A stretch of DNA of 64,000 nt from Batillaria attramentaria. Lineage: Eukaryota; Mollusca; Gastropoda; Batillariidae. Below, piece by piece: positions 22,934-35,634 of this stretch (its first letter is position 1; the number at the start of each line of letters is the position of its first letter). The notes under the pieces are model-generated. The model did not search any database. It saw only the letters and a list, made by a program, of their open reading frames with translations, and was not told the DNA's origin. Location of the stretch: NCBI GenBank assembly GCA_018292915.2, contig JACVVK020000222.1, positions 814,501 to 878,500 on the forward strand. The letters are read 5' to 3'. Position numbers and translations under genes: made by a program.

Positions 22934-25900
22934 ATGGCAGAGGCGCCGATCCCCCCTCGTATCATCACAAGAAATGATTCCATCAAAAGACAAGCAGACC
23001 GATCATCCCTGGATACCTTACTGCAGATGGGATTTCCAGAGCAAAGATGGTAAATACTGAACCCGCGGTTTTTGTTGTTTATTTTGGATTTTATTTCACA
23101 TTACCACCATGTAATAAAGTTTCCTTGTCACCGCCCGCCAAGTGTGCTGAACGCGGCGGATTAGTCATCCTGTTTTGTCGTGATCGTGACTTACACCCAC
23201 GCTCAGCGATCCTTAACGACGTGATGATATATATATGCCAGTCTTTAGTTACGTGCTCCTCTGTGGGAACAAGTATTCTGAACCTTGAAATCAGCAGACA
23301 CCCCATCATAAAAAACATTAACCTAGGCTCAGTCACAGTGAGGCGTGCTGCAATTCGACACACCCCATAACTTAAAAGCGAATCCATCACTTAAGTAAAT
23401 CAGTCTGTTACATGGTCATGTACTTGCATACATTACCATTGACTAACTTTCAATTGGAATGCACAATGTAATGCACTAGTAACACACCAACACACTCATG
23501 TAGATTCACATTAAGGTTGGTCATCCCTTTGACAGCCTATGAGCAGGTAATTTCAACAAGAATAGCTTTGAAAGTAGTATAGCCATCTGGCAACATTATG
23601 TACATTGTCTATGGCATATGGGTCATCTACGGGTAAAAGCTGTCCCGTTCTGAGTAACAATAAAACGGAAAAATGTGAATCCTTGAAAATGCTAAAATTG
23701 GTGATATTTTAAACAAACTGAGCTACTCCATGAAGATGCATATCATCTTTGAGATTTTTACATGTATAGTGATGCTGGAGCTTATTTTTCTAATCTGAAA
23801 AGCTGTATTTAGGCATGCTGATTGTCGGTATAGTAAGACATGCCTTACACAGTCTGGGTAGGCTGCATTTATTATTCATTTTCGTAAGAAATTTGTTTAT
23901 CATTTTTTTTTTTTTTTGCCTGTGAGTAGATTTTTGTGATGATTTAAAAAAAAAAAAAGTATCAGTTCTTCACCACAAACGATTTTCCACAATACTGGCT
24001 AAAACAAACTGAGAACAGATAAGTCTGTTTCTAACATTGCCCGAAAGAACTATACTCAAAGTCAAACTGAACTGAGCCATAGGGAATACAAGACAGAGTA
24101 AGTATGTGGACCTCACAACTTTGTAACACAATGATGTAATTTGGTATGTCGTCATTCCTTGTCATTGTTGTACTTAGTTATAAATGTCAATGGTGTCATT
24201 AGTTTTGTTCTACTATTCTCTACTATATCAAAGGCTTTGGTTCTGGTTCCTCTCAATGAACTGGAGACTGGCTCTTCTGTCATTTGTTCCTTTCAGTGCC
24301 AGTCCGCTGCGTGACTTGTCGTTAAATTCATGCAAACACATGGTCGGAAACTTTGCTTTAGGTAGTAGGACAAGTACAAACATTCTGTTCATGATTGTTA
24401 TCCAGAGTAAAATCGTCTTGCAGTGTGTAAACATAACTTAGTTTGATTGCTGCAGTTAGTCAGCTTTGCGTTAGGGTGTTCATGGAGAGTTAGAGGGTAG
24501 TCCAAAGGGATGGACAACCTTAAAGTTTGAATTGAACACATGAAACATCACTGCCTTTGTGTCATTTGAAGTAGTTGCATGAAAACACTTAGTCAGTACT
24601 TGCAGGTTTTTTTTTTATATTTAGTGGTCTTTATTAAAAAGTAAAACCATGAGTACAACTACAAGGTGAGACGTTTGTTGTTAGTTATGTGACACATAGT
24701 CTGTACTAAGTTTTAAGTTTTGACACTTCCATTTTCTTTTCTTTTTAGTCTTTTAATTTTTATTATTTGTTAGAGGGAATGTTTGCATACTACATGTAAT
24801 GATGTTCATAGACTTTATCATGTACACACATGTTTAAATGATCATTTAAAATAAGTTACATGTATAGGAACTGTTTAGGTTGCTTGTGAGATGGAGGACT
24901 TTTGAAGATGAGCCTGTGTCATCATCGTAAAATTCAATTTCAGTTTAAAGGCACTGGCTGCTACAGGAGATCGTGGTGTACAGCTTGCCTCTGACTGGTA
25001 AGTCATGCCAACTCCTTCCCCCCCCCCCCCCCCTTTTATTTTATTTTTCACTTCCCCAGCTGCTGGATAGAGAACTTCTTATTTCCTAACATGTATCTGT
25101 CCCTGTGTGTATGTCTGTATGCATTTCTGTCACAATTAGTAGACACTTCACGTTGTGGTTGGAGAACTTAGTGATAACTCCTCTCCACACATCCTTCTTT
25201 TTTTTTCTTTTTTTTTTAAACGAAAATTCCTTTACACATATTTAGTGTAATCTCCTGTATTGTTTGCTGTAGAATCAGCATGTAAATTTATAGACGCATA
25301 TTATTTGAACTTTTTTATGGTGGTGGATGACTCAAAATTAAAGACCTGTAGCTAAGAGGATTTAAATCAATTTAATATAGACACAGTAAAAACTTTTTCC
25401 AGAAACTGCTATAATTGTTTCACTTTCAGTTTCACTGTTTCATCCTAGCTGTGCATACATTTCCAGGCTTCTGTCACATGTCAATGATCCTGCTCTGGAC
25501 GAGGATGTGCCACGAGAATACATTCTCTACCTTTGTCCGGTCGGACCACTGCAGTCCCAGCTGACAGCATTCTGGGAAAAATCTTTGGCGGCGACAGGCT
25601 GGAACAATGCCCACAATTACTTTCCTCACATGACCCTCTGCTCTTTTTTCAAAGTATGTCATCATAACTTTTGTAAGGTTTACCGCACGCCCGCAAGTGT
25701 GTGCACACGCACGCAAATCATGTCTCTTGACTCGATACATCACTCAGAGGTGTATGACTTTTCATATAATAATAATAATAATAATAATGAGTATTATATA
25801 GGCGCTTTACCCAATTTCATGAATCGGCTCAAAGCGCCGCGAACTGAACCCAACACGCACGCTCACGTGAATCACACACATTCTCTCACACACCGGACGT

Positions 25901-27290
25901 AAACACATTACAATCACGTGGTGCGAAGGGTCAGCTCAGCTATTTAAATTTCGGAATTTAGATATGCATTTATTTTTCAAACTTGGTGGGCTGAACATTT
26001 CCAAAGCAGAGGGGGAGGAAGCCGGAGTACCCGGAGAGAACCCCCGACGATCGGCCCGAATGAACGGTGCCACATACGAGAAGGAAAAATTCTTTGCCCC
26101 GAGTGGGGCTCGAACCCCTGACCTCTCGCATTGGTGACAAGTCTCTTAACCACTAGACCACCACTTGGTTTAATCGTATTGGTTTTACAAGTACGGTAGT
26201 TGTTTTTTTTATTCACACGTGGGATGAGCGGTGACCTACTAGGTAGCGCGTTGGATTTAGCTGCTGCGCTACTGAACGGCCGTCACCAATGTCATGGCGA
26301 TGAAGCGCGGGTTCGAGCCCAGGTCGACTTGTGATATATGTGATACCGGTTTTTCCTGGCTGCCAGGCTGCTCATCGGGGGTTTCTCTCCGGGTTATCCG
26401 GCTTTCTTCCCCCAGCAAAATTGTAAAAAAATATATAAGATAGGTATTGGGTGGTGCTGCACTGCGGCGACGCGCTTCCCCAGGGGAAGGCAGCCCGAAT
26501 TTCCCAAAAGGGATAATAAAGTAAAAAATAAAAAATTAAAAAAGTACTGTACTTGATCACACGGTATAATGCCACAATGGGCCAAAAGAGAGAAAAAAAT
26601 CTAAAAGTAGTTGAATTGACTCACTTTCCAGTTAACTTGAACCTTCTTGAGATGAACACCAAGCATTGAGGAGTGAGCTGAGATGACATAATAGATACAG
26701 ATCGGAAGTATAGGCAAAAATACTGACTTACTTGTGTGTTGTATTCATTTATGCTTGATACTCTTTATGTTTTGCTATGACTTTGTCTGATCGAACAGGC
26801 AGAAGACAAAAAACTCTCCTTGCTGACGAGAAGTCTTGAGGTGCTAGATGAACATCTGACAAAAGCACCAGGAAAGCTCCAGCTGGACTTCTTCTCACAG
26901 AAAGGTTTTATTGGCCTTATGGTAGCTGGTTCTTACCATGATTTCCTGGATAAGGTCGTGTCCGAGTTTGCCAGCATGGTTAAAAGTGCCGGTAAGTACC
27001 TGTGTGATGAGAGTATGCCAGTGATTTTAACTGCTTATTATGTCAGTGCGTATTTCCAAGACAGAATTGTGCCGTCATTCTGTGTTTGTCTCATTGCATT
27101 TCTGCCTGACAAAAGGTCATTTTTGTGGAGGGAAAATTGCGCTGCAAACAAAATTGCATACTACAATCCTTTAAAAATAGAACATATGATTGTTCAGATT
27201 TTGATCTTCATTTTCAAATTTACCAGGTATTTGGAGGCAAGCATGTCTCCAGAACCACAATCCCTGCATGCACACACACGCGCGTGCGTG

Positions 27291-27377
<87 letters not shown>

Positions 27378-27700
27378 TCCGTCAGAGATGGAAATTGTTC
27401 CTGCCTCCTCCACCCCATTCCCCCCTTGATTGTTTCATAAAGTTCTACTCTGGCTTCACAAATTTTCCATTTGTTTTCTGTGCTCCAGGTGTGAAGATGG
27501 AGGGAATGAAGAAGAACCTGCACATCACCTTGGCTCACCAGTACCCTGTGGAGCACCACCAGCAGCTGGAGAAACTGGCCAGGGAAATCAACTTGAAGTC
27601 TGACGTGCGCTGGGACTTCAGGCTGTACTCTAGAGACCCACGACTTGCCAAGGCTGAGGTTACTATCATTGTGACTTTGGGTTTGTGTGGATGATGATTG

Positions 27701-27769
<69 letters not shown>

Positions 27770-29430
27770 CGGGTCTGCTTTCATGAAGTCACAGGTTAGG
27801 TTTTCATGTGTGTAAGCTGCAAGGATACTTTGCAGTCTCTTGTTTGCTTAATAATAATAAAAGAGATGCAAAGACACATCCCATAGGTAGTCATATTGAA
27901 AGTCCTGTTTAGGGAAAAAAAAAAAAAAAAAAGATTTTCAGCATGACTTGTTTTGGAACACTAACAGCTCAGAATAGTTTACAGGACAACACGTGTAAAC
28001 AATTTCAGCAATGTAGGCATCTGTGGGGGACATGATATGAAACAGATAAGTAACAATGTCCATCATCCACCTAGCTTGTTTTTTAGCTTTTTCAGGTTTT
28101 TTTTTTTTATCGCTTTCTAATGCAAGTAGTCTTTACCATCCTGATAACGAATTTACTTCTAACAGGTGCGAAAGGTAGTGAAATCCTACAAACCCGTTCT
28201 TGAGGATGAGCTAGATATGATCGAGGGGGATTATGTGTTCCTGATGCCTGGCCAGAACAGTCCTGATGGTTGGTACTCGGGGACATCATGGCTGACCGGA
28301 AGCGTGGGCATGTTTCCCGAGATCTTCACACAGCGAACAGCAGAAACTTGGATATGGACTTTACACAGGCAAGTATACATAACCCAGTTATGCAAGTTGT
28401 GTTTTTTTGTGGGTTTTTTGTGTGTGTGTGTGTATTCGTGATTCATGAAACCCAGTGGAAGGCCTATAGCACTGGCATCTCGGTCTGAACCAAGGTGCAT
28501 AATTTTCAGCACAGCCCTGAATTATAGACATCACAAACTGAAACAGTCCAGTTATGCAAGTTGTGGGGGTTTTTTTGGGTTTTTTTTTTTGTTTTTGTGT
28601 GTGTATTCGTGATTCATCAAACCCAGTGGAAGGCCTATAGCACTGGCATCTAGGTCTGAAACCAAGGTGCATAATTTTCAGCACAGCCATTAGACATCAC
28701 AAACTGAAACAGTCCGGTGTCAAGACAGTATAGATCTGTGCTTGGAAAAGCCCATAATTATGCACTCCCCCCCCCCCCCCCCCCCCCACCATCTCTTAGT
28801 AATCTCCACCAGTGTCCACTCAAAAACTGTCCCAATTATGGTTTTGTTCACATGGGCCCTGTCATGCCCTTTTAGTTTCAGTCCCAGCCACTGCCTCTTT
28901 GCATGCCTATGGTTTTGTTCACATGGGCCCTGTCATGCCCTTTTAGTTTCAGTCCCAGCCACTGCCTCTTTGCATGCCTATGGTTTTGTTCACATGGGCC
29001 CTGTCATGCCCTTTTAGTTTCAGTCCCAGCCACTGCCTCTTTGCATGCCTATGGTTTTGTTCACATGGGCCCTGTCATGCCCTTTTAGTTTCAGTCCCAG
29101 CCACTGCCTCTTTGCATGCCTATGGTTTTGTTCACATGGGCCCTGTCATGCCCTTTTAGTTTCAGTCCCAGCCACTGCCTCTTAGCATGCCTCTGCTCTG
29201 CAGGCAGTCTATGGAATGATGAAGCAATATATGCGTCTCACACTTGTGATCTTTCTAAACGCAGGTCATCCTCTGTTAATGCATGCCTGGCCTGTGAGGG
29301 TGTCTGCTCTGTCATTTCCTTTCACCCTTAGTGCCTTCGGCAGAAGATCCCAGGGAGCTTCTGCAGGCGAATGCTTTTCATTGATGCATGCCAGTTAGGG
29401 TTTCCCATGCCAGCTTTCACCTTTTGTCAG

Positions 29431-29483
<53 letters not shown>

Positions 29484-32400
29484 AACAGTCCCGGAAACAG
29501 TGGGTGTTAAGTATGAAATGCACATTGCCCACCTTCAGAACATTTCACTTGTAGTTGCAGGGCTGAGATTTAGCAAGCCCGACTAAGGAGCCAGTCGGGC
29601 TCCCAACCAGGGAAGTTGAGGGAGCCCGACAATTTTTCAAGGAGCCCGACTCTTTGATGAGAAATTTTGCTGTATCTGTACAGAATGCAGTGAGTGATAA
29701 CTGAAAATAGTACAAATTACACAATCCTTTAAATTTTTTTGCATAACAAATTTTATTAATACAAGCCCTATCACGTGTGGGGTTTCCCTGGTTACCAGCG
29801 CTATTTTTAGACCAATCTGTGCGATGGTGAAATGAGAGCTCTGGACGCTGAGGCGGTCAGCAGGTTCAGCGACGGCGTACGTGTGTATTGCCGCGTATTA
29901 CCAGTCCAGTGCAGGTGTGTCAGTAAGCGGAATCTACCGATCGGGCCGGAAATATCAAGGCGCCAGCCGGGCGATTGAAACTGTGATCCGAGGGAGCCAG
30001 ACGTGATTTTTAGGCACCACGGGCGCCTGCTAAAGCTCAGCCCTGAGTTGTACCTGTATCAAGTGTCTTCCAATCAGTTTTTCTTATGTTTAAAGCATTG
30101 GGCGGTGTGTCTTTTTCTTAGATCTTTGCCATTGTCAGACGAAAGGTTGATGGCAAACGGCATCACTGGTGGTAGTGAAGGTGACTACGACAACCTCTGG
30201 GGCACTGAAGATGTCTATGCAAAGGTCAGTTAAAAACTAAGCTAAGGGGCTTAAAAGTGGAGGCGAATGAGTTAAGATGCAGGTCTCATTTACATCTGTT
30301 GACTTGGGCAGCACTTTCAGGATCCTTTTGTCAGTTCAGCTGCTAAAATGAAATGTTTTGAATTATGGGCAGTATGTAATACTATATTGTGTACACATGG
30401 ACTTCTTAACAAATCAACTGAAAATTGATCAAACTAAGGTAAGTGAATGAATGTGATATTAACTGAAATGATAAGACAGGGTCCATTTTCTACACAGGTT
30501 GTGAAGAAAAAGAAATGCCAGGATACGGCGGCGGTAGCAGCAGGAGGAGAGGACAAGAAGAGGAAAGCTCGAAGTTTACTTGTCATGCGTCATGGGGAGC
30601 GGTGTGATTTCGTGTTCAGCCGAAACTGGTGTGAAAAATGTTTTGATGGCAGAGGTTTGTGCGTCTATTTCAAAGTTCACAATTGTTCAGCTAATATCTC
30701 CGTGTTCATCTCATCTCCTGTCCACTGAACAAAAGTTTATGTTGAAACTTGAGAAAATCAAGCAAGAAAGGAAAACTATTCAGCTCTTTGAAACCCAACA
30801 CCAGAATGCACAAGATATGCACAGATTGTTTTTCCTGTTTTAAAATTTTTCCAAGGTGGGGAGGTGGTGAATGGCTTGCTTGCTCCTGGATTCCCCATAA
30901 GTGTGTTTGTTCTCAGCACAATTTTTTTTTTCCCTTGTCAGCTCTGACTTTGATTTACGTATCAGCATACACAAATACTCATACCCCAAAAAACCCCAAT
31001 TTCCTGTTGTTAATTTTGGTTGTCAAGTTTAAAAAAAAAACCCCACTGACTTTCCATTTTGATAACTGCTTTGGTAAGCTTGATTTTGCAAACAGGACTG
31101 AATGTTCAACTAATTTTGTGTGAGATATTACTACAGTGTTTGTTTTGACACATTTTTTCATGTTGCAGGAAAGTACACCCGTTTTAACCTGAACCTGCCT
31201 CGGGTGATGGTCAAGAGGAAAAGTCACACAGACTTTCAGAGAGACGCTCCGCTCACAGAGGTTGGACGATGCCAGGCTCGTCTAACAGGTCAGATTTGGC
31301 GTATTTTTTTGAGATGTAAATACAGCATTGACAGCATTTCCTGTTTCTGGAGAGTCATTTTTTGTAGAGTTATTTGTTGAATGAGATGGAATTACTTACA
31401 CATGTGATAGGACAGCTTTCAGTAATGATAATTTTGAAATCTTACGACATTTGCTGAGTGCTGTGGTGCTATGTCCTGCAATATGAAGTTGTTGTGCCAG
31501 TATTTCTGAGAAAGTGAAAGAGAGAGTCTCGGTGTGGATTGTCATATTGCGTGAATTCATGGATACATATATATATATATATATATTCTGGTTGATGTGA
31601 CAGGTGAAGCTTTGAAAGAAGCAAATGTCAACATTTCTCAGGTTTACGCCTCGCCAGCACTAAGATGTGTACAGACAGCGCAAGAGGTTATCAGAGGTAT
31701 GTGCAACAGTTATTTAGCAAAGATAAACATGAACTGTATCTTGGATTTCTCCCATTCACAGTGGCTGTTTAGGCACTGTATAAATTTAATTTTCTGGCTA
31801 CCTTTGAAGGAAAATCATTTGATTTCTACGAAGATCAACAAGGATTCTGAAACTTCAGAACAAATGAATGTACAAGTAAATAGCTTGAAATAAAAAACAA
31901 AACAAAAACAAAACTAACATAATATAAAACGCAGATATTTTGCTTCACTTTCACCAGTTTCCATTTTTACTTCCTTCCCCCCCCCCCCCTTCCCCATTTT
32001 CACTGAAGGTTTTACAATAGGGGTTGTGCTGGTGTTTTACATTTTGCAATAGAAAAAGCAAGGGGTCGGGGGGGGGGGGGGGGGAATTCGCTCAGCAAGC
32101 AGAGGGGCTATCAAAGCCATTTGAAAATGCGTACGAGTACACAGAAGTCCCTTGAAAATGTTGTCAGGTGTCCCCAAAATGCAATATATACAGCAAAATG
32201 CAATATATACAGCCTCTTTCGCTCCGCCAGTCAACCTCCCTCGAAACCTTCAAAGAAATCTAAAAACCTACCTGTTTTTATCTCAAAGCACCGTCTAACC
32301 TGCCCCCGTCTTTCTCCATCTCCTTATGAAGTACCATACATGCAGTTGCCCTGGCCCTGAACCTTGACTCTTATCTGTACCTTTACCTGTACTTTTAGCG

Positions 32401-33418
32401 CTTAGAGCTGCCTTATAAGTAGGTTACAGTGCTATATAAATAAATTATTATATTATTATATACGAAATAAACATGCAGTAAATGCGACCCCTGCTCTTTT
32501 TCTGAATTTTGACAACTCGTATGTTATGTTCTCTAACAGGAGCAGGCTTGACATGCAAGATATGCGTTGAACCGACAATATTTGAGTGGTGTGGATGGTA
32601 CAAACCTAGTCTGCCCAACTGGCTCACGGCAGAACAACTGCTGGAGAATGGGTTTTCTGTGGACCCCACATACACACCGTTTGTCTCCGCCCGCAACATG
32701 AACGTACACGAGACGGTAGAGGAGTACTACAACCGCTGTGCCAGTCTCTCCAGACATGTCATCAGGAAACATGATGCTGATGGTGAGCGAGGGATTTTTG
32801 TTTTGGTTTTTTGGGTGCTTTTTTGACATTTGGATCTTCTTTGGATGTTTTTGTTGTTGATTTGACTTGTTTGTTTACAATAAAAATCACACAAATTTTT
32901 TGTGAGCTGTTCCCCAAAATCCTTATTTGCTATTTCTATTTTATCCATAATTCATGGCACCATAGTTATGCTTCGACCACCTCTCATTAACCACATAGAC
33001 TTTATTTATCCAAGGATTTGGATGGGAGCCTCGCTTTTTCTGCAAATCGTCTTAACTAAGGAAACATATTGGTGATGAGTTGCTTAGGAATTGTTGCGGC
33101 TTACAGTGGATAAAAATCCATACTCATTACACTGCTGTGCATGTCTGCATCTAAGTTTCCTGTCTTTTGTATTTTCCAGCTGGTAACGTGCTGATAGTCG
33201 GGCATGCAGGGAGTTTGGACGTTTGTCTACGACAGCTTTGTGGCAAGTCGCCACGCTCCTCACAGGAGTTTCATGAGATTCTGTCTCATTTCCCATACTG
33301 CTGCTTAGCTGTGGCCACAGAGGACCTAGCCACCCAACGCTGGGCTCTCAAAGAACCGCCCATCCCTTCTCTCAGTCATGGCGCCAGCAAGGCATTCAGC
33401 TGGAAGGTTCTGCAATGA
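22934..33418 (+). CDS. UBASH3B: UBASH3/TULA (STS) family protein: UBA, 2H phosphoesterase, SH3, histidine phosphatase
   Basis: Twelve coding exons with consistent phases: 22934-23049, 24944-24997, 25467-25653, 26799-26991, 27489-27658, 28166-28368, 30122-30224, 30498-30654, 31169-31288, 31604-31696, 32540-32782, 33180-33418; about 625 residues, close to the vertebrate UBASH3A/B length. Order of domains: UBA near residues 25-60 (LLQMGFPEQR..KALAATGDRGVQLASDW); 2H phosphoesterase with H111-M-T113 and H195-I-T197; SH3 about 244-300 (ELDMIEGDYVFL..GWYSGTSWLTGSVGMFPE); phosphoglycerate-mutase-like phosphatase with R373-H374-G375-E376-R377, R455 (SPALRCVQTA), E481 (PTIFEW) and H555 (VGHAGSL). All catalytic positions known for the family are kept, so an active protein tyrosine phosphatase is expected. 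In vertebrates these proteins bind ubiquitin and down-regulate receptor and SYK/ZAP-70 signalling. The ATG is the first after an in-frame stop. The intron after exon 6 starts GC (AG|GCAAGT). The exon 7 linker is not conserved and rests on splice sites. A single invertebrate gene could equally be called UBASH3A-like. Confidence 0.92.
25768..26172 (-). mobile_element. SINE-B (tRNA-derived, LINE-like tail)
   Basis: On the minus strand: A-box-like gtggtctagtggttaagaga and B box ggttcgagccc, a long body, and a 3' end gcgcctatataatactc followed by (ATT)n. This end is nearly the same as the LINE tail at 13985-14055. Lies in UBASH3 intron 3. Confidence 0.78.
26221..26560 (+). mobile_element. SINE-C (tRNA-derived)
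   Basis: A-box region gcggtgacctactaggtagc, B box gggttcgagccca, body with gggtttctctccgggttatc, and an A-rich end gggataataaagtaaaaaat. It sits directly beside SINE-B, in opposite orientation, in UBASH3 intron 3. Confidence 0.75.
27280..27372. repeat. (CA)n in UBASH3 intron 4
   Basis: Compound tract opening with cgcgcgtgcgtgcacgc. Confidence 0.96.
27702..27768. repeat. (GT)n in UBASH3 intron 5
   Basis: Lies 44 bases after exon 5. Confidence 0.97.
28385..28712. repeat. Tandem duplication, unit about 164 bp
   Basis: Two copies starting cagttatgcaagttgtg at 28385 and 28549, each with gattcatgaaacccagtgga-like text and ending in cagcacagcc and acaaactgaaacagtcc. They lie just inside the GC-AG intron of UBASH3. 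Confidence 0.85.
28838..29192. repeat. 71-bp minisatellite, five copies
   Basis: Unit starts atggttttgttcacatgggc and ends ctctttgcatgcct; copies begin at 28838, 28909, 28980, 29051 and 29122 with virtually no differences, so the array is very young. Each unit encodes an open frame only by chance. Confidence 0.95.
29433..29480. repeat. (CA)n in UBASH3 GC-AG intron
   Basis: Pure tract between the 71-bp minisatellite and the MITE. Confidence 0.97.
29558..30045. mobile_element. hAT-like MITE in UBASH3 intron
   Basis: Inverted ends CAGGGCTGAGATTTAGCAAG and CTCAGCCCTG (arms match with few changes, TTTAGCA shared). Flanked by AGTTG on both sides (29553-29557, 30046-30050). The inner part repeats GGAGCCCGAC several times. 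No coding capacity. Confidence 0.68.
32200..32465 (+). pseudogene. LINE 3'-end remnant in UBASH3 intron 10
   Basis: The sequence encodes a broken SLETFKEI..LKTYLF-like tail (in one frame NLPRNLQRNLKTYLFLSQ), followed by the typical end gtgctatataaataaattatt. It ends in (TTA)n, which marks the 3' terminus of CR1/L2-type elements. Confidence 0.65.
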
Positions 33419-33935
33419 AAGGCTGTTACTTAGGATCAAGCACCGCATAACTAAGAGCTGGTCAGAGGCGACATAGGCCAGTCCAGTATGCATGTAAGTG
33501 GTAAGCTTTGCGTTGTCCTATTGATCCTGTATCCAGTTTTCAAGGCCTAGAAAATCCAGAGAATGGGTGATTTTTTGTCGAGTTTGATTTTGGAGGCTAG
33601 AGCCACCAGCAATGCTAACAATGGTGTGGTTGGTCGCCACCCTGCTGTATTGTGTGTGACCGGTGTGTCTGTGACTGCCCCAAGGCTGTTCATGCTCCAG
33701 CGAATTTGCACTCCGCAAAGAAAATCCCCTCACAAGGGTTCTCTCTAGGTGAACACAACCCTATGGCCTGTGACCAGGTTCTATATGTGGTTTTTGTTAG
33801 GATACATTGCTGAAGGTACTACAGGCAGGGGCAATCCTTACACAGGAAAAAATGCATTGGGTAATTGTACACTGCCATATAGGCAGCTCCCCCACTGGGC
33901 CAATGTGTTCCTTAATTTTTACTTAACCCCTCTGG

Positions 33936-34107
33936 GTGGGTGGGTGAGTGTTTGGGGGTTTAACGTCCTTTTCCACCACATAGGGTGATATCAAAGACGG
34001 GACAACGATGAAAAAGCCAGCACAAATATTTGGCCCCAGCCGGGATCGAACTCACGACCCGAGCATTAGAAGTCTAACGCTCTACCATTCAACCACCCCG
34101 GCTCCCC
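33936..34107 (-). mobile_element. SINE-A downstream of UBASH3
   Basis: Full copy with a perfect 14-bp duplication CTTAACCCCTCTGG at 33922-33935 and 34108-34121. It probably lies in the UBASH3 3' UTR or just beyond. Confidence 0.9.
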
Positions 34108-34807
34108 CTTAACCCCTCTGGAAAGTCTGACAATTATTGTTACTCACCCACCAGCTACACCCTGCCCCCCCCCCCCCCAACACACACACACACACTCTCT
34201 CTCTCTCTTTCCAAGTCCAGCTAGCTTGGAATGTACATGTATACATGTATAGATCCACTCAGCCTTGACAGGCAGCTCTCCACCCAGTATGCTTACCAAT
34301 GTGGGGCTAGGTGTAACACTTTCAGTTCAAGCATGAGGTCAAGGGCGTGGCAGAAAACAGCTTTTTTCTGTTGTACATAGTTTCATCTTTGCTCACTCAA
34401 ATTTATCAGGAGAAACATTTCAGTGTGTCAAATTGTGCACTATGTGCAGATTCAGCTTGTTTTGCTGATTGAAAAACTGTTCTATTTTCTTCAGGTCATG
34501 TCATGTTGTTTGGTTCTGGTTTTGTTTTTGTTTTCTGAACGTTATGGACTCTGTTTTATGATTTTTTTGCTGTTTGGTAAAGTTAGGACACTGTGTGATT
34601 TTTTTTTTTTTTTAATCAGTGTGAAATGTATTTAGGGTGAGTTTATAATGAAAAGTTATGCCTTGAAGTGTTTTTTTTGGTTTTTTGTTTTGTTTTGGTT
34701 GGTTGGTTTGTTTGTTTTGTTTTTGTTTGTTTTTGTTGTGGGTTTTGTTTTTTTATAGTTTTTTAGTTGTCTTGTTTTTTGGTATTTCTGTTTGTTTTTT
34801 TGTTTTG

Positions 34808-35018
34808 AAATAGAAACGGAAACGGTAATGACTGCGAAGTGGTTACAAGTTAAGCAAATAAAAGCGACACAAAAGGGACAGAAACCACTTAACTTTGACA
34901 AAGGACGGCACAGGTCGACGTTTCGGCTTACGCCTTCTTCAGGACATAAACAAATGGGACATAACTTCAACAAACAAGCAAAAGGTAACTCTGCGGACGT
35001 ACTGACATACACGGCGCG

Positions 35019-35050
<32 letters not shown>

Positions 35051-35634
35051 TGGGCGAGAAAAGGACCAGAAAAAAATAGCAAAATTATCACAACACCCAT
35101 CCTTAGGTGACAGAAGACCATGGACTGTGTGTGAAAAAAAAAAAAAAAAATGTTGGGCAGAAAAGAACAAAAAAGAATAGTGAAAATTAGCAATCACAAC
35201 ACCCATCCTTTGGTGACAAGGACCATGGATTGTGTGTGAAAAAAGTTCAGAGGGTTATGTTACGGCTTTTCGTTCAAACCACCCGGGGCCTGACTTCCCA
35301 GGCGCTGAATAATGTGCGACTCCATGTCGCGTCTGTCTGTGGCGTCACCGTGCATAAGCCACAGGCCAGTTACTGTCATGTTTAAGATGGAGTGGCCTGC
35401 AGAATTGAAATGCACGGCAACGGGTTTTATTCTGTTGTGTCTGGTGTCGGCGATATGTTCAGCAAAGCGTGTTGCCAGGCTACGTCCAGTTTCCCCAACA
35501 TACAGTTTGTGACATGCGGTACAGATGATGGCGTATATGAGGTTTGTACTGTCGCATGTGAAGTGGCGTTTGGTGGTCATTTTTCCTTTGGGGCCCTTGA
35601 CAGAAGTCACTGTTGAGACATGACAGCAGGTTTT
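34808..35634 (-). repeat. Penelope pLTR, 3' direct copy
   Basis: It starts aaatagaaacggaaacgg and ends ..cagcaggtttt. It matches 38372-39190 almost base for base. It holds the 3' half of the endonuclease frame, two poly-A tracts (plus-strand view) and a hammerhead-like motif at 34914-34945. Confidence 0.9.
34914..34945 (-). ncRNA. Hammerhead-like ribozyme motif in 3' pLTR
   Basis: On the minus strand: helix I GTC/GAC, core CTGAAGA, a short hairpin GGC-GTAA-GCC, then GAAA, a two-base-pair helix III AC/GT and cleavage-site C. One unpaired A precedes the hairpin, so the fit to the consensus is not perfect. Hammerheads with minimal helix III are a published feature of Penelope-like element pLTRs and are thought to act as dimers. 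Confidence 0.6.

Noticed and set aside
23047..23370. ORF directly after UBASH3 exon 1
   Set aside because: It reads through the exon 1 donor into the intron in another frame; exon 2 at 24944 continues the UBA domain instead.
28838..29192. Repeated frame MPMVLFTWALSCPFSFSPSH
   Set aside because: Chance translation of the 71-bp intronic minisatellite.
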